The translations under genes and the position numbers were made by a program. From assembly GCA_951802425.1 (NCBI GenBank), contig OX637795.1:2046001-2110000 (forward strand): a DNA stretch of 64,000 bases, written 5' to 3'. Positions 44,201 to 54,271 of the stretch are shown here, piece after piece (the first letter of the stretch is position 1; the number at the start of each line of letters is the position of its first letter). The notes below the pieces were generated by a model, which worked only from the letters and a program-made list of their open reading frames with translations, was not told the DNA's origin and searched no databases. This DNA comes from Clavaria fumosa (lineage: Eukaryota > Basidiomycota > Agaricomycetes > Agaricales > Clavariaceae).

Positions 44201-44342
44201 TTACCACTTTGAACTGCTGACAACATGGAAGATCCACCCTGTATTCAATGAAGTACTACTCTATGGCTATGTCGTATGGTGGAACAACTTAGTACAAGCC
44301 TTAGTCGAGCTATGTGGCATGAGCTACAGGAGCTCGATTTGA
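41210..44342 (+). pseudogene. gypsy-1 pol (PR-RT-RNase H-integrase)
   Basis: One frame with many stops: protease-like LLIDSDCT (about 41268; DSG changed to DSD), RT with LRPIIDYK and YIDD (about 42212), RNase H (EVDASNYATRGVLSQQ, about 42655), integrase HHCC (HDSPLGGHPG...CQRCQ, about 43255-43380), catalytic pieces TWDMIGP, ISDR and DGQTERMNQE. The end runs KIHPVFNEVLLYG with no chromodomain seen. In-frame stops include 42157, 42258, 42564, 43077, 43380, 43602 and three between 43780 and 43920; at least six stand where gypsy-2 has Arg. Not functional. Confidence 0.85.
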
Positions 44343-44694
44343 GCAACAGCGGTGAGTACTACGTGCCTCCCCCATCCTCACTGAGACATGGGTGAACTGT
44401 CAGTCCTCATGACTTTGACTCGAGGTCCCCTTACCACCCGAACCAATTCTCTGAGAGGAATGGGCTGTACTCAACCAATGATTGGGCCCCCCATGGGTGA
44501 TGCCAGTTTCACAGACGTAACGAATCTGTGGATTGTACCAACTGACAACTACGAGCACCCCCTCGTCCCGAATACCCATGACATGAGCATCAACCCCCCA
44601 ACTGAAGCTGAACAACCCACCCCACATGAACATGAGGAAAGTGTTGAAGCATGAAAACAATCTGCCAAGACATCAGATTACAGGAGGGGGACAA

Positions 44695-45027
44695 TGTAAG
44701 AATTCACACACCTCCCCCTTACATAACCCATGTACTGCCCTTATGCCGTCACCGCTACCCCTGCCCTATCCACATGCTCCCCCCCCTCTTCTTTTCACAC
44801 CACCATGTGGCCCCACCTCACTGCCCCCTCGTGCCTACCTCATATGCACCTCATGTCCATACACTGCCCCACAATACCCTGTGCCCTGTACTGTATAAGT
44901 ACCAGACCTCGCTTTAAATACCTCCTTAGGTTGTCATTCCTCTTCCAATACCACTTCTCTGCTCCCATTCGGCCAGGTGCAACTAAGCCTCCTTGAATAT
45001 ACCAGAGTCAGGAAGCTCTTTGTGACA
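44695..45027 (+). repeat. gypsy-1 3' LTR
   Basis: 333 bp, TG...CA, preceded by the purine tract GGAGGGGGACAA. It differs from the 5' LTR by many substitutions and a small deletion near the TATA-downstream region, so the insertion is old. Confidence 0.9.
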
Positions 45028-45316
45028 GGTTCGAACCTGAACTTTTGAGAACTGGACCAAAGTCCAGTTCAAAGTTCAGTCAATGGTCAAACCGAACCAT
45101 TTTTCAGGTTCAAGAGGACCAAATTGGTTGAACCATTACCAAATTAGGCAAAAGTCCGGTTTTTGAACCTCGAACCAGACCAGAACCAGGTTCAAGGTTC
45201 GAAAATTTGCCTGAACCGGACCTTAAGTCTGGTTCAGAGTTCAAAAATTTTGGTCAAGAACTGGACTGAACCAGACTTTTCCATCACTAATAAACAAGAA
45301 TGTGTGAGCTCCCAAC

Positions 45317-45609
45317 TAGGGATGCCATGGTTCAGTTCTGAACTTTGGTTCGAACCTGAACTGGACTGGACCGAACCGAAAATGAGGTTCAGGTTCAGCC
45401 AAGTGGGTGAACCGAACCAAAATTGAGGTTCAGAAGCCCAAATTTGGGCGAACCATTACCTTATTTGGTAAAAGTCCGGTCCAATGAACCAGACTTGGAC
45501 CAAACTTGGGTTCAAGGTTCAGAATTTGGCCTGAACCGGACCCAAAGTCCGGTTCTGGGTTCAAAAAAATTGGCCCTGAACTGGACTTAACCAGACCGTG
45601 GCATCCCTA
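45317..45609. mobile_element. hAT-like GGTTC/GAACC-rich MITE, copy B
   Basis: 293 bp. Ends are TAGGGATGCCATGGT and the inverted TAGGGATGCCACGGT. An 8-bp target duplication CTCCCAAC flanks it (45309-45316 and 45610-45617), the size made by hAT transposases. The interior is a lattice of GGTTC, GAACC and AGTCCGG words in both orientations; no coding. Confidence 0.88.
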
Positions 45610-45689
45610 CTCCCAACAGTCATAGTACAAGAGTATATGAATGAAATTGGAAGGGCACAAAGTGCAAGCCAAAAGCAAAGATGAATCAG

Positions 45690-45830
45690 AACAAGAAGTC
45701 TAGTGTCAGGCTTGTGACAGCATTGTGCAAGGGTAGAGTGAAGTGTCTGTTCAGTTTCTAATGCTAGTTGATAGTCTCTCCTGACCTGTCTCTCAGTGTA
45801 CAAGGAACACTCTTGTATCAATCATTATGG
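45690..45830 (-). pseudogene. transposon protein fragment, also found at 61.1 kb
   Basis: The minus-strand text ECSLYTERQVRRDYQLALE followed by TEQTLHSTLA has a counterpart at 61120-61260 (plus). The parent element is not identified. Confidence 0.5.
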
Positions 45831-45935
45831 ACCCAATAGCAGGTTATTATCACCATCTGGTCAGATGATTTATGACTTCCACCCAAAAATCAGTGCAAAA
45901 CAGGTGATGGGTGATTTCTAATCACCATCAAAATC

Positions 45936-46410
45936 AAGGGATATTCACTAGATAAGATTGAGTTATATAATACACCCCTCAATTTGGGTGATATTAAACT
46001 GGAGGATATTGGGTTGTGCAAAACACTCTTGGAATCAAGGGATATTCAACATGATGAGATTGATTTATATAATACACCCCTAATTTGGGTGATATTAAAC
46101 TGGAGGATATTGGGTTGTACAAAACACTCTTTACATCAAGGGATATTCAACATGATGAGACTGAGTACATAATACAAACTGCAGGATATCAAGTGATACA
46201 ATACACCTCTCAACTTGGGTGATATTAAACTGGGGGTGGTACTTGAGTGATATTGAACTGCAGAATATTGAGTGATACAATACACCTCTCAACATGAGTG
46301 ATATTAAACTGGAGGATATTGAGTGATACAATAAACCCCCTTAATTTGAGTGATATTGAACTGCAGGATATTGAGTGACACACCTCTCAATTTGAGTGAC
46401 ATTAAACTAC
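45936..46410. repeat. tandem repeat, about 100-bp units decaying to 60-70 bp
   Basis: Units share ATCAAGGGATATTCA, TATAATACACCCCT, TTGGGTGATATTAAACTGGA and GGATATTG. Two to three longer units (to about 46140) are followed by shorter, more diverged ones. Confidence 0.8.
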
Positions 46411-46426
46411 AAAATCTTATTGTCTG

Positions 46427-46545
46427 GATGGTGACTGTAGTGTAATGGATAATATGGCAGTTGTGGGTTGACCCCAGTTCCATGAGCACTTGGGTTCAAC
46501 TCCCACTGAGTGCACATTTCACAGGCTAAAAATCACCTGAAGTTA
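46427..46545 (+). repeat. tRNA-derived SINE-like head, split by gypsy-2
   Basis: TAGTGTAATGG (A-box-like, about 46438) and GGGTTCAACTCCC (B-box-like, about 46492) lie in tRNA-like sequence. The following GCTAAAAATCACCTGAAGTTA meets the gypsy-2 insertion; the sequence resumes at 52442 and passes into the dispersed repeat. The head is inferred to belong to that repeat. Confidence 0.5.
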
Positions 46546-46850
46546 TGTCAGGATCGCTTACATAAGCAGGTTGGAAAGGCCAAGAAAGGATCGCAAAAGA
46601 GTTGCAGGAAGTTTGCGGACGAGTCACGTGACCCAAACAGGTGGTGGCTTACATAATGGGAAAATCACGTGACCCGGGCCTGGACGCATCACGTGACGCA
46701 CGGGGTCCGAGCGTGGGAACGCCAGCAACTCCCGAACCGCTCGCTATATATACTACGTCGCTTTCTTACTTGTACCCTTTTCCCCTTATGTTAGTATCAT
46801 CATCATCGACCTTACGTTAAGTTGTGTGAACCGTGAGACTAAGTCTGACA
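46546..46850 (+). repeat. gypsy-2 5' LTR
   Basis: TATATATA at 46745-46752 and, 43 bp after its start, ATGTTAGTAT (46788-46797), complementary to the primer site at 46853-46862. Several TCACGTGA palindromes (near 46625, 46664, 46690) could bind bHLH factors. Confidence 0.92.
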
Positions 46851-46852
46851 CA

Positions 46853-46862
46853 ATACTAACAT
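46853..46862 (+). promoter_or_regulatory. gypsy-2 primer-binding site, self-priming type
   Basis: ATACTAACAT starts two bases after the LTR and is the reverse complement of 46788-46797 in the LTR. In gypsy-3 both halves differ by one base at the paired position, so pairing is kept. Confidence 0.75.
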
Positions 46863-47503
46863 CAACCCCTGTCTGCCCTAGCCCCGTGTCCTAACCCGGC
46901 TAGCCTGGACCCCTATCTCAAACTGTCACACTCTGTGACAGCTTATCCCCCTCATCCTCTTTCTCTTTACCCTGCCCACGGTGTGCAACAGAACCGTGTG
47001 AAATTTTTACTGTGTGTAGATACACGTGACCAGACCCAGAGGAAGTCTACTGTGACCCTCCCCAAGAGACACTGAGTGCCAAAGGCCCGGAACTTTGCTT
47101 TACAGCTACGTACCAGTGAATCGTGTAGTGTACAGGGCACGGAAAGGCCCTATACATAGTTTTTCTGTAGTTTCCTGGTCCAGTGGACAGGGCCCTTGCT
47201 CTGTGACCATTGTCAGAAGGGCACACGGGCAACTCACTAGGAGTTGTGGAGTGACCACCTGGGACACCATTTGGGCCCCACGCTAGCAACAAGTTTTATA
47301 GAATAAGAGTTCTATAAGTACCTAGATACATAGAGAGCAGCCTGAGAGGACAGGACTGCTAAGAGATCGAAGAAATCCTGAGTGCCCAAGGCCCGGAATT
47401 CTATTTACAGCGTCTGCGTCCGAGACCGGGTCGAGCCCAGCTCCCCCCCGATTCCCCTGTTACCGACGTCCCCGAAACCCCATCACCACCACCAGGGTCT
47501 GTG

Positions 47504-48505
47504 ATGGCTGACCACGTCGCCCCGCCTGAAGTCCATGCCACGAGGCTGGATTTAGTCGTCGCCCCATTCGATGGGCAAAAAAGAAATTTCCGTACATTCC
47601 TCCGGTTGCTCCGCCTCCTGTTTATGGCGAATCCGATAATCTATGCCACGGACCTGGCAAAGGTCCTCTACACCCTCAGCAAAATTACTGGCGAGGGGTT
47701 TGCCGCAGAATGGGCAAATGTGAAGGGAGAGGAAATCCTGGGTAACAACGAGGTTGGAACCTGGGCAGAATTTGTGGAAGAGATGAAGCGAGCGTTCGAT
47801 GACCCGAACGACCGTGCGACTGCCCTCGCAGATATTGCGAAGTTGAAACAAGGTGTCATGACGGCACCTGAGTTCTTCGCAAAGTTCGAAACAATGTTCC
47901 GAAGAGCGGGGATGACAGAAGTGGCCAATTCGGACATCCTGGTCCATTGGCTGGAGTCGAATCTGAGCAGGAGGCTAGTAGGAAAGGTCTATGGTGTTTC
48001 GCCAATGCCAGAGACCTACGTGCAGTGGAAGGCACTTGCCGAAAAGCTAGACGCTCAGCAGCATCGCCTCGACGGAGTCATCGCACAACAGAACTCTGTG
48101 CGTCCTGCTCTGCCCGCAACCAGCCGCCCCCTCCCTCAACAAACCCGCTTCGCCCCAGCCCCCCGTCCCTTCCTGGCCCAGCCTCTGGCCCGCACCCCTG
48201 CCCCTCCCACCATGCCGCGTCCCACCAATGCCGGTGATGCCATGGTGGTGGATCGTGCCCGTGCCCCTGGAGTGTTGCGCACCTGCTTCCGATGTGGCCA
48301 AGCTGGTCACATGGTGAGAGATTGCCAGCTCCAGGACACACGTCCACAGATCCTGAGGCCACAGATCTGTGCCGTGGAAAGCCAGGCACATAGTGCAGAG
48401 GACTATGAGAACGAGATTGCACTGCTCCGAGACCGCCTGGATTTGCTCGAGAGAGAGAAGAGGGCTCCTGTTGAAGAGCCGGATTTTGGAGACGAGGCCC
48501 AGTGA
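47504..48505 (+). CDS. gypsy-2 Gag
   Basis: ATG 47504. Retrotransposon Gag capsid region (VVAPFDGQKRNFRTFLRLL, WAEFVEEMKRAFDD, HWLESNLSRRLVGKV), a Pro-rich stretch, and a C-terminal zinc knuckle CFRCGQAGHMVRDC that would bind the RNA. The TGA at 48503-48505 overlaps the first pol codon by a few bases; pol lies in the -1 frame. Intact. Confidence 0.93.
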   Translation: MADHVAPPEVHATRLDLVVAPFDGQKRNFRTFLRLLRLLFMANPIIYATDLAKVLYTLSKITGEGFAAEWANVKGEEILGNNEVGTWAEFVEEMKRAFDDPNDRATALADIAKLKQGVMTAPEFFAKFETMFRRAGMTEVANSDILVHWLESNLSRRLVGKVYGVSPMPETYVQWKALAEKLDAQQHRLDGVIAQQNSVRPALPATSRPLPQQTRFAPAPRPFLAQPLARTPAPPTMPRPTNAGDAMVVDRARAPGVLRTCFRCGQAGHMVRDCQLQDTRPQILRPQICAVESQAHSAEDYENEIALLRDRLDLLEREKRAPVEEPDFGDEAQ

Positions 48506-51500
48506 GTCCGAACTGGAGTCTCAGGAGTAGATATCCCAGCCCCCCTCCCGTCCCTGTACCCGCAGCTAGTATCCCAAAATACACTATCTTGCAGCGGAGA
48601 CACACCCGGATTGGGGCTGAGGTGAAGGACAAAGCGGAAACGGAAACCGCTAAAAGTGAAATACCAAAAAGAGAAAAGGGGACTAGCAGCCAAGTGGAGC
48701 CAACAAAGCACCTTGCAGAGGTGCTGAAAGACACCCTATTGCGTATGCCCCGAGAGCTCTCCATCCAGGTGCACCTGGAGGCTCTCAGCACTGGCAAAGG
48801 GGCAACTACGAAAGCCCTTGTCGACTCAGGCTGCACCAACTGCTTTATGGACTTGGAGTGGGCGAAAAAAGTGGGATTGGAACCATCTCCCTTGCTGAAT
48901 CCAATCACCATGTATAATGTGGATGGAACACAGAACAGAGATGGTAAGATCCGGTATGGGATGGAGCTGCTTGTGATGGTTGGCGACCACCAGGAGCGGA
49001 TCCACTTCCTGCTAGGGAAGACTCAGTCCCACACGGCGATCCTTGGGCATGATTGGCTAAAGCGTCATAATCCAGAGATTGACTGGGTGAAAGCTGAAGT
49101 AAGGCTCACCCGCTGCCCCAACTCCTGTGCCTCCTCCCCACACAGCCACCGGTCCCCTGTTCGACCCTCAGGTCCACCAAAAGCGAGTACCCTGGCCTCG
49201 GCCAGTATCCCGGACACCCGTTTTCCCAACACTGGCCCTACCCCTGATTGGCCCAGCCGCTACCCTTTGGTTTTTAGTGAAGCAAAGTGGGATGAGCTCC
49301 CCCGCTCCCGCCCTGACTTTGATATCAAAATCGAGTTTAAAACAGACCCTGGACACCTCTCCTCTAAGCTATACTCTCTGACGCGAGAAGAGATGGTGGA
49401 AATGAATCGCTGGGTGGATGAGCAGCTAGCTTCTGGACGAATCCGACCTTCGAAGTCCCCGTACGCGAGCCCCTTCTTCTTCAAACGTGAGAAGGACAAG
49501 CTGCGGCCGATTATCGATTACTCTAGGCTGAACTCGTATCTAATCAAAGACAAGTACCCCCTCCCCCTCATACGAGACACTGTGGATGTGTTAAAGGGGG
49601 CGACCATCTATTCCAAGATTGATGCGAAGGGAGGTTTCCCATTGATGCAGGTCTGGCCAGAACATCAGCACCGCTGTGCTTTCCTAATGCCCCGTGGACT
49701 CTTCGAACCGGCAGTTATGTGGTTTGGGCTGCAGAATGCGCCTGCAACCTTCCAGCACTTCATGAACCATGTGTTGAGAGAAGAGATTGCAGGGGGGCAT
49801 GTCCGAGCCTATGTCGATGATGTTATAGTGTTTGCAGAGGATTTGGCTACACATCGGTATTGGATGGATCGGGTCTTGAAGAAGTTTGGGGAGAATGGCC
49901 TGTGTCTCAGACTCAGCAAGTGCGAGTTCGAGAAGAGTGAGGTTTTCTTCCTGGGGATGAAGATCTCCCACAACCGTCTAGAGCATGACCCAGCTAAAGG
50001 CGCGGCGATCCGTAACTGGCCCAGACTGAAAAATGTGAAAGAGGTACAAAGATTCAACGGGATGCTGAACTACCTCCGCCGGCACATCCCAAATCTCTCT
50101 GCCCGGGCAAAACCACTCTTCCGGCTGACAGGGAAAGTCCCGTGGAGATGGGAGGAGGAGGAGGAAGCAGCCTTCCAAGATCTCCGCCTGGCACTAGTAT
50201 CAGCCCCGGTCTTGGCTCTACCACAAGACAAAGGGAGATGGAAGGTAGAAACAGATGCGAGCAACTTGGCGACTGGAGGAGTTCTCTCACAGCAGCAGGT
50301 GGATGGGACTTGGAGAGTTGTAGACTACATCTCCAAAGCCCTCACTGCAGCTGAGAAGAATTACGATGTGTACGACAAGGAGTTCCTGGCTGTAATCTGG
50401 GCACTACGCGAGTGGCGGGCTTACCTGATTGGGGTGGAAGAGACTATCGAAATCTGGACGGACCATGCTAACCTCCAGTACTTCCGGAAGCCCCAGAAGT
50501 TGAAACCGAGGCAGGTCCGTTGGGTTGGAGAGCTCCAGTGCTTTGACTTCGAGATCAAGTACCGTACTGGGAAGTCAAACACGAAAGCGGATGCACTCTC
50601 ACGGAGGCCAGACTATGGAGAGATGGTGGAGGAGGATGCACCAGTACAGGTCTTCCCAGAGGCTGAGACCCGCACATCGTTCACATCGGAGATGGAGACG
50701 CTACTCCAGAAAAACAGTGCGGTATATGTGCAGAAGCCGGAGGAGCTTGATGATGAGTGGACGAGAGATCGGATGGGACTCTGGCGGAAGGCAGAAATCA
50801 CTTGGGTGCCCCCAGAAGCACGTGAGGCAGTGCTCACCTTTGAGCATGACCTCCCCATCGCAGGACACCCTGGTCCACGGAAACTGAGGGTGGCTCTGCT
50901 GAGGTCCTATTGGTGGGTGGGCATGGTGAAGGATTCCAATCGGTATGCAGGTGGATGTGAGACATGCCAACGAATCAAGCCTGATCGTACCAGGCGCGCC
51001 GCTCCGCTCCATCCACACCCTGTCCCTGAGAGCCCCTGGGCAGTCATCTCTTGGGACATTGTTGGACCTTTCCCCCTCTCACGTGGTCACAACGCGATCC
51101 TTGTCATTGTCGACAAGTTTACAAAACGAACTCTCATCGAAGCTATTGGCCTTGACCTCACGGGACTTGGTGCTGCTCGGATCCTTCGAGACCGGGTCTT
51201 CCGCGACCATGGAGTCCCGCAGAAAGTTGTGAGTGACCGGGGAACCCAATTTGTGTCCAGATTCATGAGGGAGTTTAATGGGATGATTGGAGTTAAGGCA
51301 AACCCGAGCACTGCCTTCCACCCACAAACAGATGGACAGACAGAGCGGGTCAATCAGGAGGTTGAAGTGTATCTCCGGGCCTATGTTGACCATCTGCAGG
51401 ATGATTGGGCAGAGTGGCTATCCACAGCCGAATTCGCGCTCAATAACCGTGAGCACTCAGCCACTGGATTCACACCTTTCTATCTGGAGTATGGCTGGCA

Positions 51501-52125
51501 CCCTTGGAATGGTGGTATCCGGCCGCCCTCTGAAGTGAACCCTGCAGCAGACAAGTGGATGGCCAAGCTCACGGAATCCCGAAGAGCAGCCAGGGATGCA
51601 ATGGGGAAGGCGGCAGATGCGATGAAGGCTAGCTATGATAAAGGAAAGCGCCCGAGTCGTGAATACTCAAAGGGGGACTTAGTCTGGCTGGATACCCGGA
51701 ACCTGAAAATGGATCGACCATCCAAGAAGCTTGACAACAAGCGGGCTGGACCCTTCACCATCGAAGAGAAGGTTGGACCAGCAGCATACCGACTCAAGCT
51801 CCCCCAAGCATGGCGCATTCACCGGGTTTTCAATGAGTTGCTACTCACCCCGTATATTGCTCCCTCTTTCCCTTCCCAGAACTTGCCTCCACCCCCACCC
51901 CCCACGATTGACGATGACCACTTGGAGTATGAGGTGGAGGAAATTCTTGATGTCAAGAAGGTTGGACGGGGAGTGAAGTATTTGGTGAAGTGGTTAGGAT
52001 ACCCTGCAGAGGAGAACACCTGGGAACCTCGTCGCAACCTCACTAATGTTGCACTGTTGCTCCGGGACTTCTTCCAGCAATACCCTGACAAGGCGAAGTT
52101 GGCAGGTCGAGACGCCCAGCCTTAA
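48502..52125 (+). CDS. gypsy-2 Pol polyprotein with chromodomain
   Basis: 1207 codons without a stop, read in the -1 frame relative to gag; expression by frameshift or reinitiation at the 4-nt overlap is likely. Domains: aspartic protease LVDSGCTN (about residue 107), RT with LRPIIDYSRLN and YVDD (437-440), RNase H VETDASNLATGG (about 583), integrase zinc-binding HDLP..GHPG...CETC (about 780-825), catalytic core WDIVGP, SDRGTQF, QTERVNQE (about 852-950), and a chromodomain at about 1141-1195 (YEVEEILDVKK...KYLVKWLGYPAEENTWEP). The chromodomain marks a chromovirus and is thought to direct insertion into heterochromatin (family knowledge). Catalytic residues look complete. Confidence 0.96.
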   Translation: MSPNWSLRSRYPSPPPVPVPAASIPKYTILQRRHTRIGAEVKDKAETETAKSEIPKREKGTSSQVEPTKHLAEVLKDTLLRMPRELSIQVHLEALSTGKGATTKALVDSGCTNCFMDLEWAKKVGLEPSPLLNPITMYNVDGTQNRDGKIRYGMELLVMVGDHQERIHFLLGKTQSHTAILGHDWLKRHNPEIDWVKAEVRLTRCPNSCASSPHSHRSPVRPSGPPKASTLASASIPDTRFPNTGPTPDWPSRYPLVFSEAKWDELPRSRPDFDIKIEFKTDPGHLSSKLYSLTREEMVEMNRWVDEQLASGRIRPSKSPYASPFFFKREKDKLRPIIDYSRLNSYLIKDKYPLPLIRDTVDVLKGATIYSKIDAKGGFPLMQVWPEHQHRCAFLMPRGLFEPAVMWFGLQNAPATFQHFMNHVLREEIAGGHVRAYVDDVIVFAEDLATHRYWMDRVLKKFGENGLCLRLSKCEFEKSEVFFLGMKISHNRLEHDPAKGAAIRNWPRLKNVKEVQRFNGMLNYLRRHIPNLSARAKPLFRLTGKVPWRWEEEEEAAFQDLRLALVSAPVLALPQDKGRWKVETDASNLATGGVLSQQQVDGTWRVVDYISKALTAAEKNYDVYDKEFLAVIWALREWRAYLIGVEETIEIWTDHANLQYFRKPQKLKPRQVRWVGELQCFDFEIKYRTGKSNTKADALSRRPDYGEMVEEDAPVQVFPEAETRTSFTSEMETLLQKNSAVYVQKPEELDDEWTRDRMGLWRKAEITWVPPEAREAVLTFEHDLPIAGHPGPRKLRVALLRSYWWVGMVKDSNRYAGGCETCQRIKPDRTRRAAPLHPHPVPESPWAVISWDIVGPFPLSRGHNAILVIVDKFTKRTLIEAIGLDLTGLGAARILRDRVFRDHGVPQKVVSDRGTQFVSRFMREFNGMIGVKANPSTAFHPQTDGQTERVNQEVEVYLRAYVDHLQDDWAEWLSTAEFALNNREHSATGFTPFYLEYGWHPWNGGIRPPSEVNPAADKWMAKLTESRRAARDAMGKAADAMKASYDKGKRPSREYSKGDLVWLDTRNLKMDRPSKKLDNKRAGPFTIEEKVGPAAYRLKLPQAWRIHRVFNELLLTPYIAPSFPSQNLPPPPPPTIDDDHLEYEVEEILDVKKVGRGVKYLVKWLGYPAEENTWEPRRNLTNVALLLRDFFQQYPDKAKLAGRDAQP

Positions 52126-52136
52126 GAGGGGGGTGA

Positions 52137-52441
52137 TGTCAGGATCGCTTACATAAGCAGGTTGGAAAGGCCAAGAAAGGATCGCAAAAGAGTTGCAGGA
52201 AGTTTGCGGACGAGTCACGTGACCCGAACGGGTGGTGGCTTACATAATGGGAAAATCACGTGACCCGGGCCTGGACGCATCACGTGACGCACGGGGTCCG
52301 AGCGTGGGAATGCCGGCAACTCCCGAACCGCTCGCTATATATACTACGTCGCTTTCTTACTTGTACCCTTTTCCCCTTATGTTAGTATCGTCATCATTGA
52401 CCTTACGTTAAGTTGTGTGAACCGTGAGACTAAGTCTGACA
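52137..52441 (+). repeat. gypsy-2 3' LTR
   Basis: 305 bp, about 98 percent like the 5' LTR by eye; preceded by a purine tract. All differences I noticed are transitions. Confidence 0.92.
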
Positions 52442-52488
52442 AGTTATAGCTAAAATCACTGAAGCCACCTAAAATATCAAGTTAAAAT

Positions 52489-52591
52489 GTCACCCAGAGA
52501 GCAGCAGGTGAATTTGGTCATATATGTGCTGAAAATAACCCATTTCATTTACTTGATTATCAACCAAAACTAGTGACTTTCACCAGGTCTC
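52489..52591. repeat. dispersed non-coding repeat, copy 2 (split by gypsy-3)
   Basis: CACCCAGAGAGCAGCAGGTG through CTTTCACCAGGTCTC, then gypsy-3. The repeat continues at 56557 (GTCTCAGTCTTG), matching copy 3 text CACCAGGTTTCAGTCTTG. Confidence 0.75.
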
Positions 52592-52882
52592 TATCAGACT
52601 TGGTCTCACACAATTCAAGCATAAGGTCATGACGACAATACTAAGATAAGGGGAAAAGAGTACAAAACTGGAAACGACGCAGTATATATAGCAGGAACCC
52701 TGGCACTTGCTGACTTTCCCACGCTCGGACCCTTGGATCACATGATGCGCCCAGGCCCAGGTCATGTGACCTTCCGATTACATAATCTTGGACACAGCCA
52801 CAGGTCATGTGACCTTCCAACAACCCTCCCCAGTTTCTCCACAACTGCTCTTTTTTGGATGCTTATGTAAGCGATCCTAACG
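52592..52882 (-). repeat. gypsy-3 3' LTR
   Basis: 291 bp; on the minus strand it starts CGTTAGGATCGCTTACATAA (first base changed from T) and ends CCAAGTCTGATA. Purine tract AAGAGGGGGGTGA lies just upstream on the minus strand. Confidence 0.88.
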
Positions 52883-52930
52883 TCACCCCCCTCTTAAGGC
52901 TGGGCATCCCAACCAGCTAGCTTGGCCTTG

Positions 52931-54271
52931 TCAGGGTGGGAGAGGAAGAAGTCCAAGTACTTCACCCCATGCCCCCGACGACTGCTGGGCCTGGCAGCAC
53001 CCCGCGCCACCCCTCAGGATGGTAAGGCCGCTGCCCAAACCAGTCCCACAAATTCCACTCCACATGCCCCAATGCACAGGGACCATCCCCACTCCCACCA
53101 GCACCAATGACACCAACACCAGCACCAGCACCAGCACCAGTAACCACGACAGCAAGTTGCAAGTGACCAGGCACAGGATCACCGATGGGGAGTGGTGCAC
53201 TGCCACCTGTTGGGGCACGACCCTTGTACAGGCCACCGGTATCATCGTAGCCTGAGTCAGCTTGTTGACCGACATAACTGCCATCCGCCCACTCGCATGC
53301 TCGTCCTCCCCCTCCAAAGCCAACACATCCAAAATCTCCTGCTCCTCCTGCTCCTCCTCACTTTCATCCTCCTCCTCCTGCACTGGCACAGACGCAGGAG
53401 ACACACCCCCAACAGGCACACCCCCTGCCTCCCTCGGCAACACAAACACAAATGGCATATCCACATCCTCCTCCTCATCAATCCTGGCCCGGATGTCGTC
53501 CCGCACCCCCATCCCCAACCCGGACACAGGTGACCCGACAGGCAGTGGGACCACCACCGCCAACAATGACGGCAATGACAGAAGCAGCACAGGCACCAGG
53601 GTCACAATGGGTTGCACCGGGGTTGTGGTAGGTTGCGCAGGGGTCATGGTAGGTCGCGCAGGGGTCATGGTAGGTCGCACAGGGGTCATGGTAGGTTGCA
53701 CAGGGGTCATGATGGGTCGCAGTGTCTGTTCCACGAGTATCGCATCAAATCGCCTTTGCTGGGCATCAAGCCTCTCAGCCAGCACCTTCCATTCTCCGTA
53801 TGTCTCTGGCATCAGGGAGACACCATAGATCCTCTCCACCAACCTCCTACTCAGGTTCGACTCCAGCCAATGGACCAGGACATCCGAATTGGCCACCTCA
53901 GTCATTCCCACCCAGCAGAACAGCATTTCGAACCTCATAAAGAATTCCGGGGCTGTCATGGAGCCCTGTTTCAACCCTGCGATATCTGCAAGGGCTGTTG
54001 CTTGGTTGTTCGGGTCACCAAACACCTGCTTCATCTCTTCCATAAACTCCACCCAGGTTCTGGTTGCACCATTACCCAGGATCTCTTCTGCCTTCACATT
54101 TGCCCATTCAGCAGCAAATCCATCTCCAAGTTTGCTCAGTGCAAAGAGGACCTTTGCCAGGTCCGTGGCATAGACAGTAGGGTTCGCCATGAATTGGAGG
54201 CGAAGCGATTGGAGGAACGTACGAAAGTTCCTTTTTTGCCCATCGAAGGGGGCAACAGCCAGGTCCAGCAT
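52931..54271 (-). CDS. gypsy-3 Gag-like protein without zinc knuckle
   Basis: Open frame from ATG 54271. The first 200 residues match gypsy-2 Gag (LAVAPFDGQKRNFRTFLQSL, HWLESNLSRRLVERIYGV, LAERLDAQQRRF). A run of PTMTPx repeats, a hydrophobic patch (VLLLSLPSLLAVVVPLPVG), an acidic stretch (EEEDESEEEQEEQEILDV) and a low-complexity tail follow. The zinc knuckle is absent. The last part overlaps the relic end of pol in another frame, so the C-terminus is probably an accident of deletion. Confidence 0.7.
   Translation of the reverse strand: MLDLAVAPFDGQKRNFRTFLQSLRLQFMANPTVYATDLAKVLFALSKLGDGFAAEWANVKAEEILGNGATRTWVEFMEEMKQVFGDPNNQATALADIAGLKQGSMTAPEFFMRFEMLFCWVGMTEVANSDVLVHWLESNLSRRLVERIYGVSLMPETYGEWKVLAERLDAQQRRFDAILVEQTLRPIMTPVQPTMTPVRPTMTPARPTMTPAQPTTTPVQPIVTLVPVLLLSLPSLLAVVVPLPVGSPVSGLGMGVRDDIRARIDEEEDVDMPFVFVLPREAGGVPVGGVSPASVPVQEEEDESEEEQEEQEILDVLALEGEDEHASGRMAVMSVNKLTQATMIPVACTRVVPQQVAVHHSPSVILCLVTCNLLSWLLVLVLVLVLVSLVLVGVGMVPVHWGMWSGICGTGLGSGLTILRGGAGCCQAQQSSGAWGEVLGLLPLPP

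Larger units (their letters stand above)
36925..45027 (+). mobile_element. Ty3/gypsy element gypsy-1, degenerate, full length
   Basis: LTRs at 36925-37263 and 44695-45027 start TGTAAGAATTC and end TTTGTGACA. The 5-bp target duplication GGTTC (36920-36924, 45028-45032) is intact. Order: 5' LTR, primer site 37264-37274, a leader with an open frame broken by a foldback element, gag, zinc knuckle, protease, RT, RNase H, integrase, a purine-rich tract (GGAGGGGGACAA) and the 3' LTR. The frame has about eleven in-frame stops, mostly TGA, so it cannot act alone. Confidence 0.93.
36890..45289. mobile_element. hAT-like GGTTC/GAACC-rich MITE, copy A, split by gypsy-1
   Basis: Left end TAGTGATGG at 36890; right end CCATCACTA ending at 45289. 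The element proper is only 36890-36924 plus 45028-45289, full of GGTTC/GAACC words in both orientations; the rest is gypsy-1. The flanking ATAAAC occurs on both sides as a possible 6-bp remnant of the target duplication. Copy B close by shows the same composition and a clear 8-bp duplication. Confidence 0.65.
46546..52441 (+). mobile_element. intact Ty3/gypsy chromovirus, gypsy-2
   Basis: 5896 bp with two 305-bp LTRs (46546-46850 and 52137-52441) that begin TGTCAGGATCGC and end AAGTCTGACA, differing at about six transitions. Target duplication AGTTA at 46541-46545 and 52442-52446. Long leader, intact gag, intact pol with C-terminal chromodomain, purine tract AAGAGGGGGGTGA before the 3' LTR. 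All parts needed for movement are present, so it may still be active. Confidence 0.96.
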
